NCBI GenBank assembly: GCA_963732345.1
Contig: CAVSZI010000002.1
Coordinates: 1-64,000, forward strand
Direction of reading: 5' to 3'
DNA length: 64,000 nucleotides
Origin: Bog-532 sp963732345
GTDB lineage: Bacteria > Actinomycetota > Actinomycetes > Streptosporangiales > Streptosporangiaceae
Part shown: positions 9,253-17,364 of the stretch, piece by piece
Numbering within the stretch: position 1 is the stretch's first letter
Layout: each line of letters begins with the position of its first letter
Made by a program: the position numbers and the translations under genes
Notes under the pieces: model-generated
The model's input: only the letters and a program-made list of their open reading frames with translations
Database searches by the model: none
Told to the model about the DNA's origin: nothing

Positions 9253-10943
9253 CCGCGGCGGGGCTGCAGGCGGTTACCCTCCAGCGGGCTGAAGGCACGG
9301 CATGGGCGTTCAGCCTGGATGTCTCCGGCTGGGACCGCCGGAGCGGGCTGACCGTCCGGGAAGCTGCGGCGCTGGCCGAGATCGGGCCGGCCGGGCTGCG
9401 CCGCAGCCGGGCCCGCGGGACCCGGCGTTCCGGCTCGTGGGAGGCTCTGGACCGGCTGACCGTGCCGGCCGATCAGGCGGCGGCAGTTCTTCATCACGAC
9501 CGCAGCGATGTCCACTTGCGGGCCGCGGCGCACGCGACCGGGATCATCCTGCAGCACTGCGCTGATACCGGGCAGGCGTACTGGGCCTGGACAGCCTGGG
9601 ACTGGGCCCGGCTGGCCGGCTCCGGCAGCAGGGAGTTCCTGGACAGCCAGGCGCTGCCGACAGAAACAGCCGTGCGCCCGTTCCTGGTCGCGCTGGCCTA
9701 CCTGCTCGCCGGCTTCACTGATTTCCAGCACCTGGGCATGTTCAACCGGCTGCACCTGGCCCAGCTCGTCTTCGGCGCCGGGGCCGTCGAGGCGGCAACG
9801 GGGGAGGCGACCGCGGTGCTGGACCGCTGGGGCTACCGCAGCCAGGTCCGCGACGGAGAGTACAAGCTGCCCGGCGTGCTCGGCCAGGCGCTGCTGATCA
9901 ACCGCAGCCCCCGCCTGGCCGACCTGACCACCGGGGCGTTCACCCGGCTGCTCGCCCACCCCTCGGCCTCCGGCCGCCAGCACCAGGCGACGCTTTACGC
10001 GCTGCAGCGTGTGGTCGCCTCGCTCGGCTACTGCGATCCGCCGGTGCGCACCGGCTACAACCACGCGCCCGGCATCGAGGGAACCGATCCCGCATGGGCC
10101 GGGTGGGCCGAGCGGTGGCACGCCACCTCGCCGCTGACCCCGAAGGTCCGCGCGATCATCCGCACCATCATCGCGAAGGCCGGACGGTGGCTGGCGGCTG
10201 AGCACCCCGGGATCACCGAGCCCGGGCAGTGGACGCGGGAGACCTGCGCGGCCTGGGTCGCAGCCGTCGACCGGACGGCGGTCGGCGACTACGTGCAGCG
10301 CCGCGACCATCTGCACGGCCGCGCCGGGAAACCGGTCTCCCCGCGCACCAAGGCTCACATCCTCATGGCCACCCGCACGTTCTTCCGCGACGGCCAGGAA
10401 TGGGAATGGTTCCCCCGGCGCTTCGACCCGTCCCGGGCACTGGCCGTCCCGCGCAGCGTCGGCGCCCTGATCGGCACCGATCCCCGGGTCATCGCCGACG
10501 ACGTGTGGGCCAAGCTCCTATGGGCCGGGCTGAACATCGAGGCAGCCGACCTGCCGGGAACCTCAGCAGGCAGCTACTACCCGATGGAACTCATCCGGGC
10601 GCTCACGCTGACCTGGCTGTTTTCCGGCCTGCGCAGCGACGAGATCTCCCGGCTGCGGACCGGCTGCATCCGCTGGCAGCACGACGGGCTGCCCATCTCC
10701 GGCAACTCCCGCGAGATCCTCGCCGAGGACGCCGTTCTGCCTGCTCGACGTGCCGGTCAACAAGACCGGCACCGCGTTCACCAAGCCCGTCGACCCGATC
10801 GTCGGGCAGGCCATCGAAGCGTGGCAGGCCCTGCGGCCCGCCCAGCCCCCGCGGCTGGACCGCAAGACCAGCGAGCACGCCGACCTGCTGTTCTCCGTCC
10901 GCGCGCACCCGGTCGGCAAGACCTACATCAACCGCACGATCCC
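9249..10943 (+). pseudogene. Tyrosine recombinase 2 (TnpB-like), frameshifted and truncated
   Basis: GTG at 9249 overlaps the previous stop. The long N-terminal region (about 430 residues) precedes a core-binding segment (HILMATRTFFRDGQEWEWF) and the start of a catalytic domain, LTWLFSGLRSDEISRLRTGC with the first catalytic Arg. A frameshift near 10735 moves the reading to VPVNKTGTAFTKPVDPIVG. The frame is then lost at 10943, before the His-x-x-Arg and Tyr motifs. Size and layout fit TnpB-type recombinases of Tn554-like elements. It cannot be catalytic as it stands. Confidence 0.75.
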
Positions 10944-10974
10944 GGATAAAAGCGGACATTCAGATTCCACATAA

Positions 10975-11473
10975 TCCTTGCGGTCATCGAGCATGGCACC
11001 CGCCGGATACGGATACTCGGAGCCACCGGGCACCCGGTCCAGGCGTGGGTGGTGCAGCAGGCCCGGAACCTGCTGATGGACCTGGACGATGCGGGCATAC
11101 AGGTCAAGTTCGTGCTGCATGACCGGGATGCCAGCTTCACTACCGCGTTCGATGCGGTCTTCCGTGCCGCTGGCGTGCGGGTGATCCGCTCGGCTGTCCA
11201 GGCACCCCGCGGATGAATTCGATCATGGAACGGTGGATCGGTAGCTGCCGCCGCGAGCTACTCGAGCGGACCCTCATCTGGAATCAGCGGCACCTGATGA
11301 CCGTGCTGCGGGAATACGAGGACTTCTACAACACCCACCGGCCCCACCGGACCTTGAAGCAGGCCGCGCCACTGCGCCCGCTGCCCGAAGGAGTCGCCGA
11401 CCTCGATCAATTCCGGGTCCAGCGCCGCGACCGCGCCGGGGGCGTGATTCATGAATATCGCCTGGTGGCATAG
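10975..11473 (+). pseudogene. rve-type transposase, C-terminal part (copy A)
   Basis: Continues the transposase from 8075: VVQQARNLLMDLDDAGIQVK, FVLHDRDASFTTAFDAVF with the second catalytic Asp, then a one-base insertion in the CCCC run near 11208 shifts the frame before MNSIMERWIGSCRRELLERT (catalytic Glu) and the RPHRTL end. The equivalent place in the 1475 copy is in frame, which shows the insertion is a lesion. An isolated 86-codon open frame starts at ATG 11213. Confidence 0.85.
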
Positions 11474-11491
11474 GTTTTCGGCACCCGCAGG

Positions 11492-11887
11492 TCATTTGAT
11501 GATGCGGATCTCGCAGCGGGTTGCGGGTGCGGCGGTGATGCGTTCGTCGCCGGTGACCAGGATCGCTCCGGTTACCTCGGCGAGGGCTACGTAGGCCGCG
11601 TCGTAGGGGGTGAGGTTCTCGCGCAGTTCCCAGATGCGCGGCAGGAGTGATGAGGTGTGCCAGCGTTCGACCGGCAGGATCATCAGGTCGGCGATCAGTT
11701 CGCCTGCTGCCGTGCGGTCGTATTTCCCGCCGCGTACCAGTCCGCGCAGTGCGCTAATGACCTCGACGTCGAAGATCGAGGGGGTCTGGAAGACCGCGTC
11801 GGTGTCGGCGAGCAGGCCGGCGGCGCCTGAGCCGGGTTCGGTCAGTGCGGTGACCGCGACGCTGGCGTCGAGGACGTACCCGCTCAC
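11492..11887 (-). CDS. vapC: VapC-type PIN-domain toxin (module 1)
   Basis: 131 residues. PIN ribonuclease signature: MSGYVLDASVAVTAL with the first Asp, DVEVISALRGL with Glu, TPYDAAYVALAE with Asp and LVTGDERIT with the last acidic residue. VapC toxins cleave RNA, often tRNA, and are held inactive by the VapB partner. The start overlaps the end of the upstream antitoxin gene (4 bp), so the pair is translationally coupled. Its stop lies directly beside the IS right end. An identical copy is at 59348-59743. Confidence 0.9.
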   Translation of the reverse strand: MSGYVLDASVAVTALTEPGSGAAGLLADTDAVFQTPSIFDVEVISALRGLVRGGKYDRTAAGELIADLMILPVERWHTSSLLPRIWELRENLTPYDAAYVALAEVTGAILVTGDERITAAPATRCEIRIIK

Positions 11888-12129
11888 GTCTCGTGCCGGT
11901 CCCTTCCTGCGCGCACCGCGGCGACGGCGTCGGACATGGTGACGGTGGAGCCGGTGGCCTTGGCGCGGACCTGGGCGCGCTCGACGATCTCGGCCATGCT
12001 GGGGCGCTCGGAGAGCTTGGTCAGCTCGCCGAGCAGGTAGGACTGAAGGGACTTGCCGGCGAGGGCGGCCTTGCGGGCGAGTTCGTCGCGCACGTCTTCG
12101 GGAACGTCGCGGACCTGAATCAGCGGCAT
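11884..12129 (-). CDS. vapB: VapB/FitA-type antitoxin (module 1)
   Basis: 81 residues from ATG 12129. MPLIQVRDVPEDVRDELARK is a ribbon-helix-helix segment (FitA-like), followed by a helical toxin-binding tail (MSDAVAAVRAGRDR). It should bind its own promoter and neutralise the downstream PIN toxin. An in-frame ATG at 12171 exists but would lie beyond the palindromic operator. ATG 12129 is preferred because the homology begins there and a leaderless promoter fits. Confidence 0.85.
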   Translation of the reverse strand: MPLIQVRDVPEDVRDELARKAALAGKSLQSYLLGELTKLSERPSMAEIVERAQVRAKATGSTVTMSDAVAAVRAGRDRHET

Positions 12130-12131
12130 GT

Positions 12132-12151
12132 ATTCATTATGCATAATGAAT
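12132..12151. promoter_or_regulatory. Perfect 20-bp palindromic operator upstream of vapB
   Basis: ATTCATTATGCATAATGAAT is its own reverse complement and sits 3 bp before the vapB ATG. It contains CATAAT six bases before the start codon on the minus strand, the arrangement of a leaderless actinobacterial promoter, so bound VapBC would cover the -10 box and the start. Confidence 0.75.
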
Positions 12152-12371
12152 TGGATGCTGTCGAGCCGCACGGGCAGCGCGGCGGCACCCGATCTGCGAG
12201 TACCTGCGCATTACAAGTATGTCGTCCATTCAGGTGAGGGACCGGGGCGGCTGAGCCGGCCGCCGTGGCGTGGGCCGCGGGCTTCGGCGATTCCGCGATG
12301 GCCTGAGCGATAATCCTGGCCGCCTCGACGAGATCCAACTTGGGCACGGATGTACCATCTGAGCTTGGCAG

Positions 12372-12635
12372 ATGGAGTATTCGGCACTCACAGTACCGGC
12401 AACTGTTCAACCCGCACCTTTTCCTGCTGCCCACGGGCGCATCTACTCCAACCACGGGGCGATGACGCCGGGGGCCTGCGGGGAGACCGCGGACGGCATG
12501 TCGCTGGCCAAGATCGGGCGTATCATCGATGCGCTGCGCCATGAGCGGTACCGGTTCCAGCCAGTGAAAAGGGTTTACATCCCGAAGAAGAGCGGCGCGA
12601 TGCGGTCGCTCGGCCTGCCAGCGGAGGCGGCATAG
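12372..12635 (+). pseudogene. Group II intron reverse transcriptase, N-terminal fragment (copy A)
   Basis: The encoded DGMSLAKIGRIIDALRHERY followed by FQPVKRVYIPKKSGAMRSLG is the RT-0/RT-1 region of group II intron maturase-reverse transcriptases (the family reads PVRRVYIPK-x-G-x-RPLGIP). The frame then stops after LPAEAA and the polymerase, maturase and endonuclease parts are absent. A remnant of a retro-element, carried identically at 60228-60491. Confidence 0.75.
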
Positions 12636-12928
12636 TGCCGTTGCTTTCGCCACCTTCCTGGCGGTGCGAGTGCAGCCGGCAGTGGCAACCTGCGGGACTC
12701 CGTAGCCGACGCTCGCTGCCACGGGATCTCTGCAGCCCTTCCATCACATCGTCGCACTCAGTAACAGAAAGTAGTCGCAGGGCGCCCCTGATCCGCCTAA
12801 TCTGGACGGCCGCCCCCTTGGTCGTCGGCGATGTCAACACCGCACCGAAAGCGAGTTCTGGTCAGGTAACCGGAGATCGGTGGCTGGCATGTGCAGGGGT
12901 CGTCGGCGGCTCTGGGGCTGGTGCGGGG
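12636..12928. other. Gap without recognisable gene
   Basis: Just under 300 bp between the RT remnant and the integrase stop. Open frames are present on both strands but none has family resemblance. Confidence 0.5.
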
Positions 12929-14170
12929 TCAGGTTCCGCTGAAGAGCTGGTCCATGATCTCGGCGCCGGTGGTGATGACGGGGCGTAGTTCGCGGCGGTA
13001 GACGATCTCGGTGGTGCGGGTGGTGGCGTGGCCGACGAGGCGGGCGATTTCCTCGATGCTGACTCCTTGGTGGCTCATCAAGCTGACGAACGTGGTGCGC
13101 AGCTCGCGGGGGGTCCAGCCGTCCCCGATCCCGGCCGCGGTGCAGATGCGCTTGAACATCTTCCGGACGTTCCCCGCGTCCAGCGCGGCGCCCACGTGGT
13201 TCGTGAACACGAGCCCGGTGTCCTGCCAGCCTTTGCCGGCCGCGAGCTGCTCATGGGCCTGGCTGCCGGACCAGGCGCGCAGCGCCTGGACCGCCGTCGC
13301 GGGGAGGCCGAGGGTGCGGCGGGACCGTTCGGTCTTGGTCTCGCCGTGGGCGCGGACCGATCGCCACACGGCTATGTGCGGCGGGACGGGCGGGCTGGCG
13401 GCCGGGTCGCCGTCCAGGTCGACGTGCGCCCAGCGCAGCGCCCGTGCCTCCTCGGTACGGAGCCCGCACAGCAGGCTCAGCACGATGTAGGAGTGCATCA
13501 GCTCCGCGGGGCGGCGGACGTCTTTCAGGCCGGGCCGCAGTTCCATCACCGGCAGGGTCGCCGCGGCGGTCATGACCGCCAGGGCCTGGTCCAGGGTGAG
13601 GGATTTGGACGGCCGTCCTTCCTGGCCTTTGGGGGTGTCGGCCAGGATCGCGACGTTGCGGCTGACGAGGTCGTTGGCTTCGGCGTGCCGGATGGCGCGC
13701 TTGAGCGCCAGGTGCCCCATGCTCACCGCCGCGGTGGAATACCCGGCCGCCATCGCCGCCAGCGCCTGGCGGACGTCGGCGGCGGTCAGGTCGCGGAGTT
13801 TCCGGGCGCCGATGACGGCCAGGATGGGCTCGAGGACGTTCTGGTTCTTGGTGACCGTCTTGGCCGAGCGGCCCTCCAGCCCGTGCGCGAGCCAGTCCTG
13901 GGCGGCTTGCCGGAGCGTGTAGTGGGCGTAGCCGGCCTTGGGGGTGATGCCCGTGTCGAGCTGGAGGCGCAGGTCGCGGAGCTTGTCCACGACGGCCACC
14001 TTGGTCTTGCCGCTGACCTTGCGCCGCTGGCGCTTCCCGTCGCCGGTATAGCCCAGCGTTAGCTCACCGCGCCACAGCCCCGGGCAGTGCCGGTGGCGCT
14101 GCGGGTCACCGCAGGGGCCGCGGTGCTCGAAGGAGATGCCGTCTTCGCCGCGCCTGCGCCGGGTGCTCAT
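12929..14170 (-). CDS. int: Tyrosine site-specific integrase (copy A)
   Basis: 413 residues. An arm-binding N-terminal part with HCPGLWRGELTLGYTGDGKR is followed by a core-binding domain (YTLRQAAQDWLAHGLEGRSA) and the catalytic domain: LLCGLRTEEARALRWAHVDL with Arg I, TPRELRTTFVSLMSHQGVS with Arg II (the usual His of the H-x-x-R box is Arg, as I recall for actinobacterial ICE integrases), IARLVGHATTRTTEIVYRRE with His and the nucleophile Tyr. It catalyses recombination between the tRNA 3' end and the element att site, which lies 144 bp beyond its start codon at 14314. Identical copy at 60785-62026. Confidence 0.92.
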   Translation of the reverse strand: MSTRRRRGEDGISFEHRGPCGDPQRHRHCPGLWRGELTLGYTGDGKRQRRKVSGKTKVAVVDKLRDLRLQLDTGITPKAGYAHYTLRQAAQDWLAHGLEGRSAKTVTKNQNVLEPILAVIGARKLRDLTAADVRQALAAMAAGYSTAAVSMGHLALKRAIRHAEANDLVSRNVAILADTPKGQEGRPSKSLTLDQALAVMTAAATLPVMELRPGLKDVRRPAELMHSYIVLSLLCGLRTEEARALRWAHVDLDGDPAASPPVPPHIAVWRSVRAHGETKTERSRRTLGLPATAVQALRAWSGSQAHEQLAAGKGWQDTGLVFTNHVGAALDAGNVRKMFKRICTAAGIGDGWTPRELRTTFVSLMSHQGVSIEEIARLVGHATTRTTEIVYRRELRPVITTGAEIMDQLFSGT

Positions 14171-14215
14171 GGTGACAGTCTAACCTGTGGTGGGGACAAA
14201 CGGTGGTGACCACGG

Positions 14216-14234
14216 CCAGCCACGCCCAGCCACG
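14216..14234. repeat. Short direct repeat between integrase and att
   Basis: CCAGCCACG occurs twice in 19 bp, between the integrase start and the att core. Position and repetition suggest integrase arm-binding sites; not demonstrated. Present also in the copy at about 62072. Confidence 0.4.
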
Positions 14235-14313
14235 TCCAGACTCTTCAGGACCAGAAACCGCAGGTAGAATGTCACCTGGACTCAGGCTCCTGCTGGTCAG
14301 AGAACCTCCAGGT

Positions 14314-14361
14314 GTCCATGGTAAGGAGAAGGTCTACGGTTCGATTCCGTAACGGGGCTCC
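14314..14361 (+). other. att site A: tRNA-Thr(GGT) 3' half
   Basis: A 48-bp sequence beginning GTCCATGGTAAGGAGAAGG and containing GGTTCGATTCC (T-arm) and ending GGGGCTCC; here followed by A to give CCA. Read as a tRNA 3' half it has loop ATGGTAA (U33, anticodon GGU), a T-stem TACGG/CCGTA and acceptor strand ACGGGGC. The 5' half is absent, so it is the attR-type remnant of integration at a tRNA-Thr gene that must lie outside the window. Identical cores at 49601 and 62170. Confidence 0.88.
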
Positions 14362-14689
14362 AGCTAAGCTAGCATTTTTCGAATAGTTGATCGAGTTATC
14401 CAGTGACTGAAAAAGTGACTATGAGTTCGCGGCCGTCCAGATGACGGCAAGCCCAGCGCTGCGAATCACAGAAACCCGGTGCTCCTGACCTGCGGGAATC
14501 AGATTTGCGTGACAGTGTCGACGGGTGGCCGTCTCCGTTGCCGGGAGACCAGGGGCCGCAGACGCCGAGGGTCGCTCCGCCTTCACGCGATCCCGGCGGG
14601 TCCGGCGCAGCGACAGCCGCGGACGGCGTCTAATCGGAAGCCTGCGCGGCGACAGCATCCCCGCTGACGGCGAAGCCTACGCTGGCACT
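14362..14689. other. Gap right of att A with GTGAC repeat
   Basis: No gene seen. At 14401-14422 the sequence CAGTGACTGAAAAAGTGACT holds two GTGAC units; a near-identical motif lies at the same 40-bp distance from att C (62257) and a relative lies 102 bp left of att B (49478). These may be recombination arm sites. Confidence 0.5.
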
Positions 14690-14708
14690 GTAAGACCATA
14701 TGTCTTAC
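14690..14708. promoter_or_regulatory. Inverted repeat operator upstream of second vapB
   Basis: GTAAGAC and GTCTTAC are exact inverted repeats separated by CATAT, ten bases before the antitoxin ATG at 14718. This is the expected position for autoregulation by a ribbon-helix-helix antitoxin. Confidence 0.65.
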
Positions 14709-14717
14709 ACTGGCGAT

Positions 14718-14951
14718 ATGGCTGACACGATCACCATCCGCACCGACGATGAGACCGAGTACGCCCTTGACGTGCTGACCCACGACGGCAGCTCGAGATC
14801 TGCCGCGATCCGGCAAGCCTTGCTGGAGGCGGCCCGCCGCCGGGAACGTGCTGCCGAGATGCGCCGGGCCGTGCTGCAGATGGACCTAGGGCAGCCCGAT
14901 GGTGTCAACGTGGCGGAGGAACTGGCCCGCAACCGTACCGGCGAGCGGTGA
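14718..14951 (+). CDS. vapB: Ribbon-helix-helix antitoxin (module 2)
   Basis: 77 residues: MADTITIRTDDETEYALDVL is a ribbon-helix-helix N-terminus, followed by SRSAAIRQALLEAARRRERA and a charged toxin-binding tail. ATG 14718 follows the inverted-repeat operator; an in-frame ATG at 14700 would place the operator inside the gene. The stop overlaps the toxin ATG at 14951, indicating translational coupling with the PIN gene. Confidence 0.8.
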   Translation: MADTITIRTDDETEYALDVLTHDGSSRSAAIRQALLEAARRRERAAEMRRAVLQMDLGQPDGVNVAEELARNRTGER

Positions 14952-15343
14952 TGATCTACCTGGACTCCGCGGCGGTCGTCAAGCTCGCCCACGCCGAGCC
15001 CGAATCAGGGGCGCTGCGCCGCTGGCTGGACGGGCGGGCCGAGACCGGGTGGATCAGCTCGGTTCTCACCGAAATCGAAGCGTTCCGGGCACTGGCCAGG
15101 TACGCGCCCGGCGCGGTTTCCCGCCTGCCCGCGGTGCTGGACCAGATCGACCTGATCGATCTGGACCCGCGTATCCGGATAATGGCCCAGGCCGTCGAGC
15201 CGGCCACAGTGCGCAGCCTGGATGCTATTCACCTCGGCACAGCCCTGCAATCCCGTCCCGGGCTGACCTCGTTCGTGACCTATGACAGGCGGCTCCTGGA
15301 CGCGGCGCAGACGGCCGGTCTTCCCGTCAACTCGCCCGCCTGA
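14951..15343 (+). CDS. vapC: VapC-type PIN-domain toxin (module 2)
   Basis: 130 residues with a full set of PIN acidic residues: MIYLDSAAVVKLAHAEPESG, SSVLTEIEAFRALARYAPGA, SLDAIHLGTALQSRPG and FVTYDRRLLDAAQTAGL. A probable RNA-cleaving toxin paired with the overlapping antitoxin gene. It sits immediately right of att A, at the left edge of unit B, a typical position for a module that stabilises an integrated element. Confidence 0.88.
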   Translation: MIYLDSAAVVKLAHAEPESGALRRWLDGRAETGWISSVLTEIEAFRALARYAPGAVSRLPAVLDQIDLIDLDPRIRIMAQAVEPATVRSLDAIHLGTALQSRPGLTSFVTYDRRLLDAAQTAGLPVNSPA

Positions 15344-15691
15344 CCGCGACCGGCCATCGAGCAAGCAGCGGCTCTGGCCGGTCCGCCCGCCTCGGCCGCC
15401 TCCGCCGGTCACCACGCCTGGTCCGCGGCGCCGTGGACGCGGAGCTTCACCCATGCCTGCGCGGAGGCGCCCGTGCCACCCGAACGCGGCCGGCACGGCC
15501 GCGCTCGCCGACTCGTCCTCGCGCGCCGACTTCGGATCATAGGGGAACTTCGGCCTAAGGGCTGACCCTGGCGTATCGCCGCAGCTCACAGGCTCAGCAG
15601 ACTTTTGGCACCCCACAGGGGCGGCTCCGCGCTCACCGTACGTGACACGGAACGGCCTGCGGCGCGGTAGACGACCGCGCGGAGCGGTCGC
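15344..15691. other. Gap without recognisable gene
   Basis: About 350 bp, GC-rich, with low-complexity proline/arginine frames only. Confidence 0.5.
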
Positions 15692-16051
15692 TTACTTCTC
15701 CGGCTTGTTCTTCGCGGGCTGCTTCGGCGGCAGCGACCGCGCGTGCCCGACGCCGATGTCCACCCACCGGGAAAGGTCGTCGTCGCTGGCGAGGTCTTCC
15801 GGGCTGACGCGCAGCCAGCCGGGCATCTCTCGGCCCTGCATCACCGCGGTGGCGGCCCTGGTCGTGGCCACCAGGTCGGCTGACCGTCCGGGATCGACGT
15901 GGACCAGCACGCCGCCCTGGCCGCTGGCACTGATCGCCATGTGCCCGCGGATGAGGAAGGCCAGCCCGCCGAACATCTTCTTCTCCGTCAGGTCAGGGTC
16001 AGGGCCGATCAGGCCCCTGATACGAGCGGCGAGATCTTCGTCATAGGCCAT
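15692..16051 (-). CDS. TfoX/Sxy N-terminal-domain protein
   Basis: 119 residues from ATG 16051. MAYDEDLAARIRGLIG, EKKMFGGLAFLIRGHMAISA and VLVHVDPGRSADLV are the family pattern of the TfoX N-terminal domain; the tail (LPPKQPAKNKPEK) is lysine/proline-rich. TfoX regulates competence in gamma-proteobacteria, but the small stand-alone actinobacterial proteins have no known function. The upstream frame extends to 16213 without homology, so the internal ATG is chosen. Confidence 0.85.
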   Translation of the reverse strand: MAYDEDLAARIRGLIGPDPDLTEKKMFGGLAFLIRGHMAISASGQGGVLVHVDPGRSADLVATTRAATAVMQGREMPGWLRVSPEDLASDDDLSRWVDIGVGHARSLPPKQPAKNKPEK

Positions 16052-16379
16052 GCGGCGATCGTACCGAGCCAGCCCGGCCACCCGATCCGGTGAACGCCCG
16101 CCTCCCGTAGCGGCAGGCACCGCATCCCAGGGAACCTGCCGCGGGCAGCGGCACAGCGGCAGCCCTGGCACACGGGCCGGTGAATTCCGGCGCCGCGCTT
16201 CACCTATCTGCACCTGCTGCGGACTACCTCGTTCTGCACGCCCTTGCCGAGGGATGCCAAGTTGGCGCAGCTGTACCGGACGGCGGTGCTGCGCGCGGAG
16301 TGGACCGTCTCCTCAGGGCCGGGTGCCGTCACGCTGAGCACAAGCCGGACTGGCCGGCTGTGCGGCGCCGATCGCGGGC
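16052..16379. other. Gap without recognisable gene
   Basis: About 330 bp; several arginine-rich frames, none convincing. Confidence 0.45.
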
Positions 16380-16810
16380 CCGCTGGTGAGTATGCCTGAT
16401 CAGCTCACATGCCTGGCCGCTGGTAAGCGGTCCGGGGTCAGGACTGAGATCCAGCCCTGCCGCGCGCAGAGGGGATGCGGAAGGACACAGGTCCAGCTCG
16501 GTGAAGGAAGCCGAGCTCTGGACCGCGTGAACGGCAAACCCAGCGGCCAGGAAAGCCGGACAGCTGCTGGAAGGTCTCGCGGCCTGTGACAGGGTTGCGC
16601 CGGAAGACGCCGGGCCGGTCAAGCTTGGACGAGGGATCCAAGCCAGACGAGAAGTCCTGGTTGACGATGGTCGCGAACGGATGCCGCCGGCCGCGGTCTG
16701 GTGCGGGTCGCAGAAGAAGAACCAATCACCCCAGGAGACCTCGGTGTGCCATCCCCGGCTGCTGGCTGTTACCCGATCACGCCGGAAGACCTTCCAGCAG
16801 CGCAATCTCG
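16380..16810 (-). pseudogene. Decayed DUF6194-like gene
   Basis: Fragments in two frames line up as one protein: GWHTEVSWGDWFFFCDPHQT, then after a frameshift RRHPFATIVNQDFSSG, LDRPGVFRRNPVTGRETFQQ and a degenerate tail. The order GD-x-FFF-x-DP, PFATIV, LDRPGVFR-x-N, GRE-F is, from memory, that of DUF6194 proteins, of unknown function. At least one frameshift and a ragged end make it non-functional. It lies directly next to IS5 copy 1. Confidence 0.6.
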
Positions 16811-16893
16811 CCGCCGGTCACCCGCCGATCATCAGACCGTACCCGTCAGAGGACGTTTCGCGAGTTGATGTCCTTTTCGTCGGCTGGGTTGGA

Positions 16894-17364
16894 TTAGGCG
16901 TCCTGGCTGGAGGGCTGCGGGCCGGGCTGTGGACGTGGCTGAGCGAACAATCCGGGTTCGGTCTCGACGAGGATGCCGCGGCTGGCCAGGCGCTTGAGCT
17001 TGGAGCGGATGTTCTCGGTGTTCTTGGCCGCGACCGGCAGGTCCAGGGCCAGGCACAGGTCGCGGGCCCGCAGGGGACGGCGGAGGTCCGCGAAGGCGGT
17101 CAGGATCTGCTGGTAGGCGGGGTGATCGGGTACCGCGGGAGGTGGCCCGGCTGGCTCTGCGGCGGGCTGGCCGTCGTCGTGCCCGGCGAGGGAGATGAGG
17201 GTCTTGCGGGTGATCTGCAGGTCGCTGATCGCCTCTTCGAGTTCGCGGAGCCTGGCGGTGAGCTCGTCGATCCGGGCCTGTGCCTGGCCGGCTTCGCGGG
17301 TCAGTGCCTGCTCCCGCGCGTCGATCTTGTCCAGCAGGAACCTGCCCGGGTCCGCCGCGGTCAC
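16894..17364 (-). CDS. IS5 passenger protein: coiled coil plus winged-helix-like domain
   Basis: 156 residues, starting at a GTG that overlaps the transposase stop (GTGA), so translation is probably coupled. Residues about 20-55 (AREQALTREAGQAQARIDEL, LRELEEAISDLQI) form a coiled coil. Residues about 85-140 (YQQILTAFADLRRPLRARDL, KNTENIRSKLKRLASRGIL) read as a winged helix. Most IS5 elements have no second gene. It may modulate transposition or transposase DNA binding. Identical in copy 2 at 38804-39274. Confidence 0.7.
   Translation of the reverse strand: MTAADPGRFLLDKIDAREQALTREAGQAQARIDELTARLRELEEAISDLQITRKTLISLAGHDDGQPAAEPAGPPPAVPDHPAYQQILTAFADLRRPLRARDLCLALDLPVAAKNTENIRSKLKRLASRGILVETEPGLFAQPRPQPGPQPSSQDA

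Larger units (their letters stand above)
8076..10974 (+). mobile_element. Two-recombinase element (Tn554/RIT-like) inserted in the IS
   Basis: This segment interrupts the transposase frame. Its ends carry related inverted sequences: TTACGTGGAATC near 8084 on the left and, read inward from the right end, TTATGTGGAATC at about 10962-10973. It encodes two consecutive tyrosine recombinases whose order and sizes resemble tnpA-tnpB of Tn554 or the first two genes of recombinase-in-trio elements. The second is cut off at 10942, so an internal deletion has removed the end of gene two and any third gene. The same right terminus, with different DNA to its left, is present at 58798. Confidence 0.65.
7384..11490 (+). 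mobile_element. rve-type IS, split by a recombinase element
   Basis: The left part (7384-8075) and right part (10975-11490) join into one DDE transposase: the left reading ends at NGRKVY and the right resumes with LAVIEHGTRRIRIL. About 2.9 kb of unrelated DNA separates them. The right end is marked by TAGGTTTTCGGCACCC, shared with 1800 and 59329. The transposase itself has a frameshift, a nonsense codon and a second frameshift, so it is dead. I could not define convincing terminal inverted repeats; the outer borders are approximate. Confidence 0.75.
10942..14365. repeat. 3.42-kb long direct repeat, copy A
   Basis: Identical in length and gene content to 58798-62221, offset exactly 47856 bp. 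It carries the recombinase-element right terminus, the IS C-terminal fragment, VapBC, the RT fragment, the integrase and the att site. All encoded proteins are the same in both copies. Flanking DNA differs on both sides. Such a repeat can drive deletion or amplification of the 47.9 kb between copies. Confidence 0.95.

Noticed and set aside
8172..10949. One 925-codon fused recombinase
   Set aside because: The single open frame results from a frameshift near 9000 joining two genes; the true first gene ends at 9252 and the second starts at 9249.
13028..14062. Long plus-strand open frame opposite the integrase (344 codons), also at 60884-61918
   Set aside because: Antisense shadow of the integrase gene in GC-rich DNA; no family resemblance.
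14314..14362. Complete tRNA gene at the att core
   Set aside because: The sequence before the core has no D-arm or acceptor 5' strand at any of the three sites.
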